The position numbers were made by a program, and so were the translations under genes. From contig WGNV01000004.1 in assembly GCA_016124375.1 (NCBI GenBank), positions 558,001 through 622,000 of the forward strand: a DNA stretch of 64,000 nt. The letters are read 5' to 3'. Positions 35,466-45,750 of the stretch are shown here, piece after piece. The DNA is from Tepidisphaera sp. GTDB taxonomy: Bacteria > Planctomycetota > Phycisphaerae > Phycisphaerales > UBA1924. A model generated the notes under the pieces. The model saw nothing but the letters and a program-made list of their open reading frames with translations. It was not told where the DNA came from and ran no database searches. Positions within the stretch are counted from its first letter, which is position 1. Each line of letters opens with the position of its first letter.

Positions 35466-36527
35466 ATGCCCGCCCCAGCCAAACCCGGCACGCACAACCT
35501 CAACTCCATCTGGTGCATCCCGGCCGCGGCGTCTCCCGGTCTCCTCGTCCTTGCCCGTTACGCCAAGGCCCGCGACATCTGGACGCACCTCGCACTTTGG
35601 ACGCCCGGCAAACCCCTCCAGCACGGCGCTTGGGCCCGCCTTCGCCTCATCACCAGCGCCTGCCGCGTCTGCCCCGACGCACAGTTCCTCTGCTACGCCG
35701 CCACTCGACCAAACGCCCCACGCGACGCCGCGAAGCCCCGGCCCTTCGCCGGCTCCGGCAGCGGCGGCCTCGCCGTCTCACGTGTCCCCTGGCTCAGCGC
35801 CCTGACCGACGTCGTTGGACGCACGTTCATGTCCAACAGCGGCGGCCCGTCCAAGCACGCGCTCACCGCCGCGGAACAACAAAACCTCTGGGACATGTTC
35901 CACGTCTGCCTCGACTTTCCAGACCCCACCTACTTGGGCGAGCCCGATGCCTGGCTCGCGGCTCAACAGCCCGGGTGGACCCACCTCTCGCCGCAAGAGG
36001 TACAACACCTCACGCGCTGGCCCGTGCAGCGTGCCGGCAAACGCGACGCGTACGGCCGCTCAACGCCGGTCGTTCTTTCACTTCCCAACGGCCTCCAGAA
36101 GTGTTGGATCGGCCAACTCGCCTGCCAGTCAGGTCGCCTGCTTGTACGAATTCCGACTCGAAACACTCGATTCCTCGAAGGCATCGGCCACGTGCGCTAC
36201 TGCTGGCAGCAGCAAGGTCAAAAGCCCGTGCCGATGCCCGACGCGAAGTGGGCTTGGATCGACGCGCAAGGTCAGTTGCTGGTCGCCACGAAGTCGGGCC
36301 ACCTTGAAACCTACCGACCCGCGCGCCGCTCCGACAAGTGCGCTCCGGGCCTCTCCGGCTGGCGGCTGCATGCCAGTCTCGACATTTCAACATTGACGCC
36401 TTCACCCGGCCCGTCCCCATCATGGGCGCGGCAGAGTCTCGCGGCCCGAACCGACCGTTCCGCTTCGCAGAGAAAACGTCAGAAGCCCACGAAGCCGCCG
36501 CCGATGGACGACGAACAAGCGAGCTGA
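35466..36527 (+). CDS. Hypothetical protein, unrecognised family
   Basis: 353 residues. The N-terminus includes NLNSIWCIPAAASPGLLVLA, and Trp-rich strands recur (WTHLALWTPGKPLQHGAWAR, then PMPDAKWAWIDAQGQLLVA), suggestive of a beta-rich domain. No signal peptide or membrane helix is evident. The last 60 residues are Ser/Pro/Arg-rich and probably disordered. It is credible as a gene because its amino-acid composition is ordinary while the overlapping frames are Arg/Pro-rich. It lies 49 nt or more before the TPP riboswitch. Confidence 0.68.
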   Translation: MPAPAKPGTHNLNSIWCIPAAASPGLLVLARYAKARDIWTHLALWTPGKPLQHGAWARLRLITSACRVCPDAQFLCYAATRPNAPRDAAKPRPFAGSGSGGLAVSRVPWLSALTDVVGRTFMSNSGGPSKHALTAAEQQNLWDMFHVCLDFPDPTYLGEPDAWLAAQQPGWTHLSPQEVQHLTRWPVQRAGKRDAYGRSTPVVLSLPNGLQKCWIGQLACQSGRLLVRIPTRNTRFLEGIGHVRYCWQQQGQKPVPMPDAKWAWIDAQGQLLVATKSGHLETYRPARRSDKCAPGLSGWRLHASLDISTLTPSPGPSPSWARQSLAARTDRSASQRKRQKPTKPPPMDDEQAS

Positions 36528-36576
36528 ATTCACGCCGACGCCCGCCCGCGCACCCACCCCGCCTAAACTCCCCAAA

Positions 36577-36665
36577 CGCTCGGGGCGCGGCCCGGGACTG
36601 TCCCGTTCGCCGCTGAGACGCACCCGTTGAACCTGATCCGGCTCGCACCGGCGGAGGGAAGGCGA
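36577..36665 (+). promoter_or_regulatory. TPP riboswitch (thi box)
   Basis: The conserved parts occur in order: a CTCGGGGCG start, CTGAGA, ACCCGTTGAACCTGATC, GG...CACCGGCGGAGGGAAGG. These are the P2/P3 and P4/P5 elements of the thiamine pyrophosphate aptamer. The last strand holds the purine-rich GGAGGGAAGG that doubles as the Shine-Dalgarno, 3 to 8 nt before the thiC ATG at 36668. Ligand binding should therefore hide the ribosome site and lower thiC translation. This mechanism is inferred from position. Confidence 0.93.
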
Positions 36666-36667
36666 CC

Positions 36668-38758
<2,091 letters not shown>

Positions 38759-38784
38759 ACTCAAAGCACGACATCTCGTCGCAC

Positions 38785-39198
38785 ATGACCCTCTCACTCC
38801 ACCACATCGCCATCATCTGCTCAAACTACCCTCGCTCCAAGCACTTCTACACCCACGTCCTCGGCTTCACCCAACTCGCCGAGCACTACCGGCCGCAGCG
38901 CAACTCCTACAAACTCGATCTCGTCATTGGCGACCCCAAAGAGCCTGACTACCACAGCGCCCCCCGGCTCGAACTCTTCTCCTTTGCAAACCCCCCGCCC
39001 CGCCCCACCAACCCCGAGGCCCGCGGCCTGCGCCATCTCGCCCTGCTCGTGCCAGACCTCGACGCCGAACTCGCCCGCCTCGCGACACACGGCATCACCG
39101 CCGAGCCCATCCGCACCGACGAGTACACCGGGCAGCGGTTCACGTTTATTCGTGATCCGGACGAGTTGCCGATCGAGCTGTACGAAACGGCTCGCTAG
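38785..39198 (+). CDS. gloA2: VOC-family glyoxalase-like protein, YaeR/GloA2 type
   Basis: 137 residues from ATG 38785; the ORF-track frame starts deep inside thiC and is antisense-like upstream. LHHIAIICSNYPRSKHFYTH opens the first betaalphabetabetabeta module. Family motifs are the E-H-Y-R-P-x-R-N-S-Y-K-L-D-L stretch, ELFSFANPPPRP, GLRHLALLVPDLDAELA and FIRDPDELPIELYE. His and Glu residues in these places bind the metal in VOC enzymes. The substrate is unproven; YaeR homologues resemble glyoxalase I. It is 26 nt after thiC on the same strand, and its stop overlaps the convergent MFS gene by 4 nt. Confidence 0.88.
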   Translation: MTLSLHHIAIICSNYPRSKHFYTHVLGFTQLAEHYRPQRNSYKLDLVIGDPKEPDYHSAPRLELFSFANPPPRPTNPEARGLRHLALLVPDLDAELARLATHGITAEPIRTDEYTGQRFTFIRDPDELPIELYETAR

Positions 39199-40502
39199 TT
39201 TGACCCAGGCGCGAGCGGCTCTGTGAACGTGACGTCTGGCGTGCCCCGTGGCCGCACCGCCGCGATGAGCACGCTGAGCGCCATGACCCCGCCGACGCCC
39301 GCCAGCGCCTCCGTATACAACATGCCGTGCTCGCCCCACTTGGTTTGCGCCCACGCCAGAACGAGCCCCATGTACGTGATCGGTGCATTTGAGAGGCTTG
39401 CGAAGGCGTTGTACTTGGTCGCCGCCGCGCCTTTGCCGATCGCGTCGAGCACGAACCCCGTGAACGCCGTGTAACTCAGGCCAAGCACAAACACGTACAC
39501 CAATGAGTATGCGATGTAGTTGGTCCGCGTGAATGGTGACAGCGACATCGCCGTCGCCACCAGCGACATCAGCAACGCCACGATGATGTACACGGTCCTC
39601 GAGTTGATGCGGGTGCAGATCGCTCCCGCCACCAGACAGCCCGCGGCCGACAGCACCCCGTTCAGCGCTCCGTTCACCAGGGCCACGGTGTTTTCGTCGG
39701 CCCCCCACTTGGCCGCCACCTCGGCCTGGCTCAGCACGTTGGTCGCGGTGCCCGTATTGATCGGCAGCACGCACAGCGCGGCGCACACGACGCCGCCCCG
39801 AGAGCGAATCACGCCCCAAAGTTCTTGCACCACGTCGACCATCGCCCGGGGCAGGCCGACCTGTCGAGCCTCCGCCTTCGCCTCCGGAATCCATCGAAGC
39901 GCCAGCGACCCCGCGAGAAAAATCGCACCCAGCATGGCCCCGGCCATCCAGGGCGCCGAAAAGTGGGTCGCCATCCACAACCCCGCGCCGCCTCCGAGTC
40001 CCGAGCCGCCCAGGTTCCCCGCCTGAAACCACCCGCCGACCCGCCCGCGCTCCGCCGGGGGCGTGGCGTGCGCCATCAGTCCTTCGATGCTCATGCACAC
40101 CAGCGTCGAGGCCAAGTTGGCAACGAAGATCGTCGCTTCGAGCAGCCTCATGTTCTGCTTGCCGAGCGGAATCGCGCTCATGGCCGTGATGCCGAGCGTG
40201 CACAGCACCACCGCCAGCATGTACCATCGCTTGCGGGTGAGCGTCGTGTCCACGATCGGCGCCCACAGAAACTTCCAGATGTGCGGCAACATCCCTGCCG
40301 CCACGAGCAGCGCCCCGTCCTCCACCGAAAGTCCGAACCGGGTGCACAAGAACGCCATCGCCACCGACACATACCCGCTCATCGCCCCGAACGGGATGAT
40401 GAGCAGGGTGTACGCGATCGGGTGAGGCAATCTGACCGACGGCAGGGGGCTCAATGCGTGTGGCGCAGACACATCGCGACTCCTCGGAGCAGCACTCGCC
40501 AT
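39195..40502 (-). CDS. Major facilitator superfamily permease (AmpG/PAT-like)
   Basis: 435 residues with about 12 helices, such as PIAYTLLIIPFGAMSGYVSV, LEATIFVANLASTLVCMSIE and AYSLVYVFVLGLSYTAFTGF. The first cytoplasmic loop pattern (PIVDTTLTRKRWY) and HPIAYTLLIIPFG start are like AmpG/acetyl-CoA transporter-type MFS members. The substrate cannot be told; muropeptides are only one option. The ATG at 40502 has no Shine-Dalgarno, whereas AAAGGAGG stands before a different-frame ATG at 40578 (see findings). The frame is closed by a stop nine codons upstream of 40502. Confidence 0.84.
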   Translation of the reverse strand: MASAAPRSRDVSAPHALSPLPSVRLPHPIAYTLLIIPFGAMSGYVSVAMAFLCTRFGLSVEDGALLVAAGMLPHIWKFLWAPIVDTTLTRKRWYMLAVVLCTLGITAMSAIPLGKQNMRLLEATIFVANLASTLVCMSIEGLMAHATPPAERGRVGGWFQAGNLGGSGLGGGAGLWMATHFSAPWMAGAMLGAIFLAGSLALRWIPEAKAEARQVGLPRAMVDVVQELWGVIRSRGGVVCAALCVLPINTGTATNVLSQAEVAAKWGADENTVALVNGALNGVLSAAGCLVAGAICTRINSRTVYIIVALLMSLVATAMSLSPFTRTNYIAYSLVYVFVLGLSYTAFTGFVLDAIGKGAAATKYNAFASLSNAPITYMGLVLAWAQTKWGEHGMLYTEALAGVGGVMALSVLIAAVRPRGTPDVTFTEPLAPGSN

Positions 40503-40806
40503 GCTGGGCGGGTTGCTGCTCGGGCTTCAGCGTATCGAGGCCCGGCAATCGGAGCGCTCGCGCCGCGGCGATGTTCATATTCCGCCTCCTTTGTTTTTGG
40601 GCCCACACTCTCCCATCACGTCCACCTGGATCTCCTGGATCAGCCGCTGTGGCCGGCGCGGGCGCAACTGGTGCATGTTGGAGTGGGCCAAGGTTGGAGG
40701 CAGATCGGGGAATGGGTTGTGGGCGGAGGCGAGGTGGTGGAAGAGGGCCGCGGCTTTGCTGGTGGCCTTCCGTGGGGGCGAGCGTGGATTCGTGGAGATG
40801 TTGTTC

Positions 40807-40860
40807 TTGCGAGACGTGGTTGATGAGGATGGCGTAGCGGACGCGCGCGACGTCTCGCAA
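40807..40860. repeat. 11-bp inverted repeat upstream of the MFS gene
   Basis: TTGCGAGACGT (40807-40817) and ACGTCTCGCAA (40850-40860) are perfectly complementary, 32 nt apart, about 305 bp upstream of the MFS start. It could be a hairpin in a leader or paired operator half-sites; nothing decides between them. Confidence 0.6.
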
Positions 40861-41053
40861 ATGGAAGTCGGCAGAGCCGGTCTGGCTCACGATGGGGCGG
40901 GTGGTTTCGGGGGCTGGAGTGAAGTGGTGCGCGAGCATGGGGCCAAGTTAGATGCGCGGCGGGGAAATTGGAAGAGGGAAAGCGGGTATCACGCGAAATG
41001 CGCGCGCAAGGGCGGTAGATGCGAGCAAATTGTTGATGGAATGGGGATGCAAA

Positions 41054-41080
41054 GCGGCCCCGGCGAGATGCCGGGGCCGC
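41054..41080 (-). terminator. Terminator-like hairpin after the subtilase gene
   Basis: GCGGCCCCGGC-GAGAT-GCCGGGGCCGC is a perfect 11-bp stem. Read on the minus strand it is followed by TTTGC. It lies about 120 nt downstream of the subtilase stop and fits an intrinsic terminator with a short U run. Confidence 0.6.
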
Positions 41081-41144
41081 GGGGGATGGAGTGGGGTTGG
41101 GGGTGGGTTGGTGGGGAGAAGCGCGTTGTTGTTTGGTGGTCGCG

Positions 41145-41171
41145 GAGACCCTCGCTTGCGCTTCGGGCTCG
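41145..41171. repeat. 27-bp repeat, family 3, intergenic copy
   Basis: Begins GAGACCCTCGCTTGCGCTTC and ends GGGCTCG; 26 of 27 bases match the copy within thiC at 37031-37057. It lies 30 nt after the subtilase stop on the minus strand. Confidence 0.8.
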
Positions 41172-41200
41172 TATCGGAAAGCTGCTGCGCTTCGCCGTCG

Positions 41201-43081
41201 CTAGTGCTGAATCGCGGCGATGGTCTTCTTCGGGTCGATCACGTACCGCCCGGGCTGGCCCGGCAGCGGGTCGGCGTTGGACTTGATGGCGTCGATGACC
41301 TGCTGGGGCGTGAGGGTGGGCTTGAGGGCGATGATCTTGGCGGCGAGGTTGGTCACCTGCGGGGCGGCCATGGAGGTGCCGGAGAGATTGACCTTGCGCC
41401 CGCCGGGAATCATGCTCTCGACGCGATAGCCGTTGGCGTAGAGCTCGACGTTTTTGCCGGTGGTGGAGAAGGTCGTCATCTTGTCGTGATCATCGACGGC
41501 GCCGACGGTGAGGAGGTTGGGCAGGCGCAGGCCGGCGGGGATGTACTCGGCGAAGTCGACATCGTTGTCTTCGTTGCCTGAGCCGGCGACGAAGAGGATG
41601 TCGGGGGCGCTCTTGATGGCCTCTTCGAGGCCTTGGCGCATCTCGGCGAAGATCTTGCGGCTCAGTTCCGCGCGCTCCTCGGCAGTCTTGCCCACGCCCT
41701 TGGCCTCGAGCATGCCTTCGAAGGCGGAGCGGCCGACGCGCCAGCTCATGTTGACGACGCGCACGTTGGCCTTCTTGAGGTACGCCACCGCCTGGCGCAT
41801 CGAGTCGCCCCAGGCCTTGCCTTCTTCGATGGTGGGCGCGTGGTCGGGGATGGCCTTGTAGGGCCAGTTTTCGGTGATGTGGAGGAGGCGGGCGAAGGGG
41901 TTGCCGGCGCTGGCGATGCCGGCGACGTGGGTGCCGTGGACGTAGCCACCGATGAGGCTCATGTCGTCGGTGAAGTCTTTGAGGGCGTCGCCCGTGAGAG
42001 ACTTCATGTAGTTCTGGAAGGCTTCGACGCCGGGGTTGGTGACGCCGGTCTGCATGTCTTGGGAGGCGACGAGGAAGTCGATGCGTTGCTGCTTGTCGCC
42101 CTTGAGGCCGGCGAGGGAGGCGAGGGGGCCGGTGGTGGGCGTGTGGTCTTCGCCAAAGGCGATGCCGTGGATGTCGTCGACGAAGCCGTTGTGGTCGTCG
42201 TCCTTGCCGTCCGCTTTTTCGGCGGGGTTGGTCCAGAGTTGGTTGGGGTAGAGGGAGGTATCGACGCCGCTGTCCCAGATGCCGACGACGACGGGCGTGG
42301 CCTTGGTGTCGGCGGGGAGGGAGACGAGGCGCGGGGTCCAGAGGTCGGCGGCGGCCTGGGCGTTGGCGTGCTCGTCGAGGATGTCGCCGTAAACCTCGGC
42401 CATGAGGGGGAGGAGGCGCAGGCCGTAATCGAGGGTGGCGCGGGTGGAGACGATGGAAGAGGCGATTTCGGCGGGGATTTCGCCCTTGTTGGCGTCGATG
42501 ATGGGGTCGAGCTGGTTGGAGACGGAGGCCTCGACGAGTTGGCGGGTGACCATTTTGGATTGGGCGCGGATGGCGACCATGCGGTCTTTGATGGGCTCGA
42601 AGGGGAGGGCCTGAAGGTTTCTCTTGAGTTCGGCCTTGAAGGCGGCGGCGAAGGGCTCGCTGGATTCGTCTTTGCTGACTTTGAGAGCCGCGATGCGGGC
42701 CTGGAGGGCCTGGCCCCGCATGAGCTTTTCCTGGTCTTTGGTTTCGAGGTCTTTGGCCTTGAGGGTGTATTCGAGGGCGGTGGAGAGGTCGCCCTTGACG
42801 GTGTAGGCGGCGGCGATGAAGTCGTAGTAGCCCCGCAGGGTGGAGGGATCTTTGATGTCGTACTTCTGGAGGTCGTCGAGCGTGTCGGCGAGGACATGAT
42901 CGAGGAGGGGGCGAAACTTGGCGTCGTCGGTGATGAGTTCGAGGGCCTTGCCTTCGACCTTGTAGCGGTGGCGGGGCAGATCGTCGGCGGTTTTGACCTC
43001 GATCTTGGGCGTGGGCTGAGCCCACGCGACTGAGCCACCTGCGAGAACTGCCAATGCCAGGACTACTGAGAACCGCCTCAT
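41201..43081 (-). CDS. Exported subtilisin-like serine protease (S8)
   Basis: 626 residues from ATG 43081, with GGAGG 5 nt upstream; the ORF-track extension has no domain content. A signal peptide ends near GGSVAWAQ. About 240 helical residues, rich in Asp, Glu and Lys with TPR-like spacing, follow. The S8 domain has the catalytic Asp in GIWDSGVDTS (about 269), His in HGTHVAGIASAG (about 382), the oxyanion Asn in AGSGNED and Ser in GTSMAAPQV (about 567). It is a secreted or periplasmic endopeptidase; the N-terminal region may be a propeptide or an adaptor domain. Confidence 0.93.
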   Translation of the reverse strand: MRRFSVVLALAVLAGGSVAWAQPTPKIEVKTADDLPRHRYKVEGKALELITDDAKFRPLLDHVLADTLDDLQKYDIKDPSTLRGYYDFIAAAYTVKGDLSTALEYTLKAKDLETKDQEKLMRGQALQARIAALKVSKDESSEPFAAAFKAELKRNLQALPFEPIKDRMVAIRAQSKMVTRQLVEASVSNQLDPIIDANKGEIPAEIASSIVSTRATLDYGLRLLPLMAEVYGDILDEHANAQAAADLWTPRLVSLPADTKATPVVVGIWDSGVDTSLYPNQLWTNPAEKADGKDDDHNGFVDDIHGIAFGEDHTPTTGPLASLAGLKGDKQQRIDFLVASQDMQTGVTNPGVEAFQNYMKSLTGDALKDFTDDMSLIGGYVHGTHVAGIASAGNPFARLLHITENWPYKAIPDHAPTIEEGKAWGDSMRQAVAYLKKANVRVVNMSWRVGRSAFEGMLEAKGVGKTAEERAELSRKIFAEMRQGLEEAIKSAPDILFVAGSGNEDNDVDFAEYIPAGLRLPNLLTVGAVDDHDKMTTFSTTGKNVELYANGYRVESMIPGGRKVNLSGTSMAAPQVTNLAAKIIALKPTLTPQQVIDAIKSNADPLPGQPGRYVIDPKKTIAAIQH

Positions 43082-43420
43082 ACCGACCTCCCGCGAAACA
43101 CCCCTGAAGGGAAAGCGATGGGCGGAGCGCGAGGGACCGCGCCGGGCGTTGTTCAGCCCGGGAGCCCGATGAGCGTGCGCTTGGCCCACCACTCGCCACG
43201 GCCCGAAACCGCGTTCCGGGAGCCTTGGACGTGAGGTCATTGGAAAAGAGGGCGGCAGATTTCAAACATTCGCACAAATTCCTGGCGGGGTGGTGATGTT
43301 CGGTTGGCGGCTTGATTGAACGCGAGACGCGGTCGTGCGTGGGTGTTGGAGGACGCCGGCTGGGCTTGGCGAACCGGTCGCGAAAAACTGAACGCGGCGG
43401 GCACCGAATAATGTTGTGAA
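43082..43420. other. Divergent intergenic region, no supported gene
   Basis: 339 bp between the subtilase (leftward) and the PH-like membrane protein (rightward). No frame looks coding, and no repeat or clear promoter pair was recognised by eye. Confidence 0.5.
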
Positions 43421-44047
43421 ATGAGTGCCGAGACTTCTGCCGCGAGCGATGGGATTCCGGCTGACCTTCGGGAGTTCTTGGAGCGGGAGATCGACCCGGG
43501 CGAGAAGGTGCTGTGGTGCGGGCGGCCGGACGCGTCGCGGGTGTTCAGGCAGACGCTGGCGCCGGCGGGGTTCCTTGCAAGCTTTGGGTTGGGCATTGGA
43601 ACGTGGTCGATTTTGCTGTGCGTCTCGACGTGGAGGATGCTTCACAACCTGCCGCCGGGGCCTTTGATGATGAATCGTCAATCGGTGACCAGCGGGGATC
43701 TTTGGCTGGGCGTGATTGTCAGCGGCATATTTCTCTTGCTCGGAGGCGTCCTCCTGATCCTGCCGTTTCGAGAGGCGGCACGGGCGCGTCGCACGGTGTA
43801 TGCCGTGACGCCGACGCGGGTGATGGAGGTGTTCGCACGCAAGAGTGGTTTGGCGAAGGTGCAGGCTGTTGAGCCCGGGCACCCGCTCCATATTCAGCGG
43901 AACGACTATGCCGCGGATCGGGGCGACGTGCTTCTTTACCCCCGGGCCAACAACCATGCTTTGCTGAAACTGACGGGCGTGGAGAAGCCCCGCGAGGTGG
44001 AGCGGCTGATCCGGGCGACGTTCGACCCGCCCGTGCCGAGGCCCTGA
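43421..44047 (+). CDS. Membrane protein with bacterial PH-like domain
   Basis: 208 residues. LREFLEREIDPGEKVLWCGR is the typical opening of membrane proteins with bPH-like domains, where E-K-V-L-W-x-G-R-P is conserved. Two helices follow (PAGFLASFGLGIGTWSILLC and GVIVSGIFLLLGGVLLILPF). The C-terminal part (TVYAVTPTRVMEVFAR) resembles the Y-x-V-T-x-x-R strand of that domain. The function is unknown. No Shine-Dalgarno precedes the ATG. Confidence 0.77.
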   Translation: MSAETSAASDGIPADLREFLEREIDPGEKVLWCGRPDASRVFRQTLAPAGFLASFGLGIGTWSILLCVSTWRMLHNLPPGPLMMNRQSVTSGDLWLGVIVSGIFLLLGGVLLILPFREAARARRTVYAVTPTRVMEVFARKSGLAKVQAVEPGHPLHIQRNDYAADRGDVLLYPRANNHALLKLTGVEKPREVERLIRATFDPPVPRP

Positions 44048-44128
44048 TGGTGTCAAGCCCGGCCCCGGACTGACCGACCATGAATACGCTTGGCGGCTTC
44101 GTGGCCCGTTTCACCTTTGGAGCAGTTC

Positions 44129-45100
44129 ATGCCGTACGACCTTGCCAACAAGCGGATCATTTTGACGGGCGGCGCCGGGTTTCTGGGGCGGCATGTCGTG
44201 CAGCGGCTGCACGCCCGGGGCGTGCCCGATTCGAACATCTTTATCCCCCGGCGGCGGGACTTTGATCTGACCGACATGGCCGAAGTGCAGCGCCTGTATC
44301 GCGTGGCCTTCAAGAACGCCAAGGCCGACGTGGTGATTCACCTGGCGGCCGAGGTTGGTGGCATCGGGGCGAATCGCGATAACCCGGGGCGGTACTTCTA
44401 CGCGAACATGGCGATGGCGCTGCACCTGATCGAGCAGGCGCGGCTCGACGGCATCATCGAGCGGGGCGGGAAGTTCGTTCAGACCGGGACGATTTGCGCG
44501 TACCCGAAGTTCACGCCCGTGCCGTTCAAGGAAGATGACTTGTGGAACGGTTACCCGGAAGAGACCAACGCGCCGTACGGCGTGGCGAAGAAAGCCGCGT
44601 GGCAGATGCTGGACGCGTACAAGCTGCAGTACAGGCTGCACAGCGCGTACATCTTGCCCGTGAACCTGTATGGGCCTTGGGATAATTTTGATCTGCATTC
44701 GAGCCATGTGATTCCGGCGCTGATTCGCAAGTGCATCGAGGCGCAGCAGCGGGGCGACAAGGAGATCGTGTGCTGGGGGACGGGGCAGGCGAGTCGCGAG
44801 TTCCTCTATGTGGATGACGCGGCGGAGGGGATCGTGCGGGCGACCGAAGTGATGGACGATCCGACGCCGCTCAACCTGGGCGCGGGGTTCGAGATCACGA
44901 TCAAGAACCTGGTTGAGTTGATCGTGAAACTGACGGGTTTCAAGGGCGGGATCGTGTGGGACACGACCAAGCCCGATGGGCAGCCTCGGCGGCAGTTGAG
45001 CGTGGACAAGGCGGGGAAGATGCTGGGGTGGAAGGCGCAGGTGTCGTTTGAGGATGGGCTGAAGCGGACGATCGAGTGGTATCGGGCTCACGCGAAGTGA
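44129..45100 (+). CDS. fcl: GDP-L-fucose synthase
   Basis: 323 residues from ATG 44129, with GGAG 6 nt upstream. It is an extended [19 protein letters not shown] binds NADP, Ser/Thr-Tyr-Lys catalysis uses TICAYP and [29 protein letters not shown] and [13 protein letters not shown] are family signatures. The enzyme converts GDP-4-keto-6-deoxymannose to GDP-L-fucose in the cytoplasm. No gmd is in the window, so its partner dehydratase must be elsewhere. The glycosyltransferases 1.6-6 kb downstream could use the product. A closely related epimerase specificity is possible. Confidence 0.86.
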   Translation: MPYDLANKRIILTGGAGFLGRHVVQRLHARGVPDSNIFIPRRRDFDLTDMAEVQRLYRVAFKNAKADVVIHLAAEVGGIGANRDNPGRYFYANMAMALHLIEQARLDGIIERGGKFVQTGTICAYPKFTPVPFKEDDLWNGYPEETNAPYGVAKKAAWQMLDAYKLQYRLHSAYILPVNLYGPWDNFDLHSSHVIPALIRKCIEAQQRGDKEIVCWGTGQASREFLYVDDAAEGIVRATEVMDDPTPLNLGAGFEITIKNLVELIVKLTGFKGGIVWDTTKPDGQPRRQLSVDKAGKMLGWKAQVSFEDGLKRTIEWYRAHAK

Positions 45101-45142
45101 GTATGGGGCCGGGCGCGCGGAGAGCGCGTGGGCGGGCGCGAC

Positions 45143-45168
45143 CCGGACCTTCGAGGACTCAGGTCCGG
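45143..45168. terminator. Hairpin between convergent genes
   Basis: CCGGACCT and AGGTCCGG pair perfectly around a 10-nt loop, between the fcl stop (45100) and the RNHCP gene's stop (45201). No U-tract follows. Confidence 0.4.
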
Positions 45169-45200
45169 CGTCAACGGATGGGGATGGGGTAGGTGAATCG

Positions 45201-45566
45201 CTAGCCTCGGATGTCGTCCAGCGGGAAGGCGGGGCGGGCGAGGGGTCGCATGACGAGCGCAAGGAGCGCCCGCTCGGAGTCATCGCCCGCGATGCGGTTG
45301 GTTTTGATGATGGCGCAGGCGGTGCAGCGGTGGATGATGGCCCACTCGCCGTCCGGGGCACGAACCTCGATGCCGATGGGTTCCATCGGGGCGCGGCAGG
45401 GGCTGGCGCGGTCGCCCGGCTGCTCGTCGACGTGGCGGCTGTAGAGGCACGCCGGGCAGTGGTTGCGGTGCTTGGTGCCCCAGGCTTCGCCCGGCACTTG
45501 GAGTTTGCAGCGGATGCAGGTGAAGCCGGCCGCCTCGTGGCGGCGGGCGCGATCGTGATGTGACAT
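45201..45566 (-). CDS. RNHCP domain protein
   Basis: 121 residues from ATG 45566. FTCIRCKLQVPGEAWGTKHR leads into the name-giving RNHCPACLYSRHVD, followed by GDRASPC and HRCTACAIIKTNRIAGDD. Four CxxC or Cys/His groups indicate zinc binding. RNHCP proteins are small and of unproven function. It is divergent from the flagellin gene. Confidence 0.9.
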   Translation of the reverse strand: MSHHDRARRHEAAGFTCIRCKLQVPGEAWGTKHRNHCPACLYSRHVDEQPGDRASPCRAPMEPIGIEVRAPDGEWAIIHRCTACAIIKTNRIAGDDSERALLALVMRPLARPAFPLDDIRG

Positions 45567-45646
45567 GGGTGACTGGTTCCGACTGGGCCTCAAAGGGCCT
45601 CGATCCCGAATCTTCGAAGAGATTCGCCCGCCAGCTCAGCTCGCCC

Positions 45647-45670
45647 TTTGCGCGCAGGCAATCGCGCAAA
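45647..45670. repeat. Split palindrome TTTGCGCG-N8-CGCGCAAA upstream of flagellin
   Basis: Half-sites are identical to those of the 14-bp palindromes at 775 and 884, here with an 8-nt spacer. It lies 81 nt before the chosen flagellin ATG. A regulatory role is inference. Confidence 0.6.
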
Positions 45671-45750
45671 CGCAACTTGATGGGATGCGTGCGAGCCACA
45701 CTGCGGCTTTCAGGCAGTCGCTGTCGTCACGGGGCCAGTATATCCCCGCG

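Larger units (their letters stand above)
40503..41200. other. 698-bp region without a supported gene
   Basis: Both flanking genes read leftward. The region contains AAAGGAGG with an ATG at 40578 out of frame with the MFS gene, an 11-bp inverted repeat (40807-40860), a hairpin (41054-41080) and a 27-bp repeat (41145-41171). Open frames crossing it have no protein-like composition. Confidence 0.55.

Noticed and set aside
38821-40938. 705-codon minus-strand frame
   Set aside because: Out of frame with the MFS permease and without domain features, although it contains the ATG that follows AAAGGAGG (reported as a finding).
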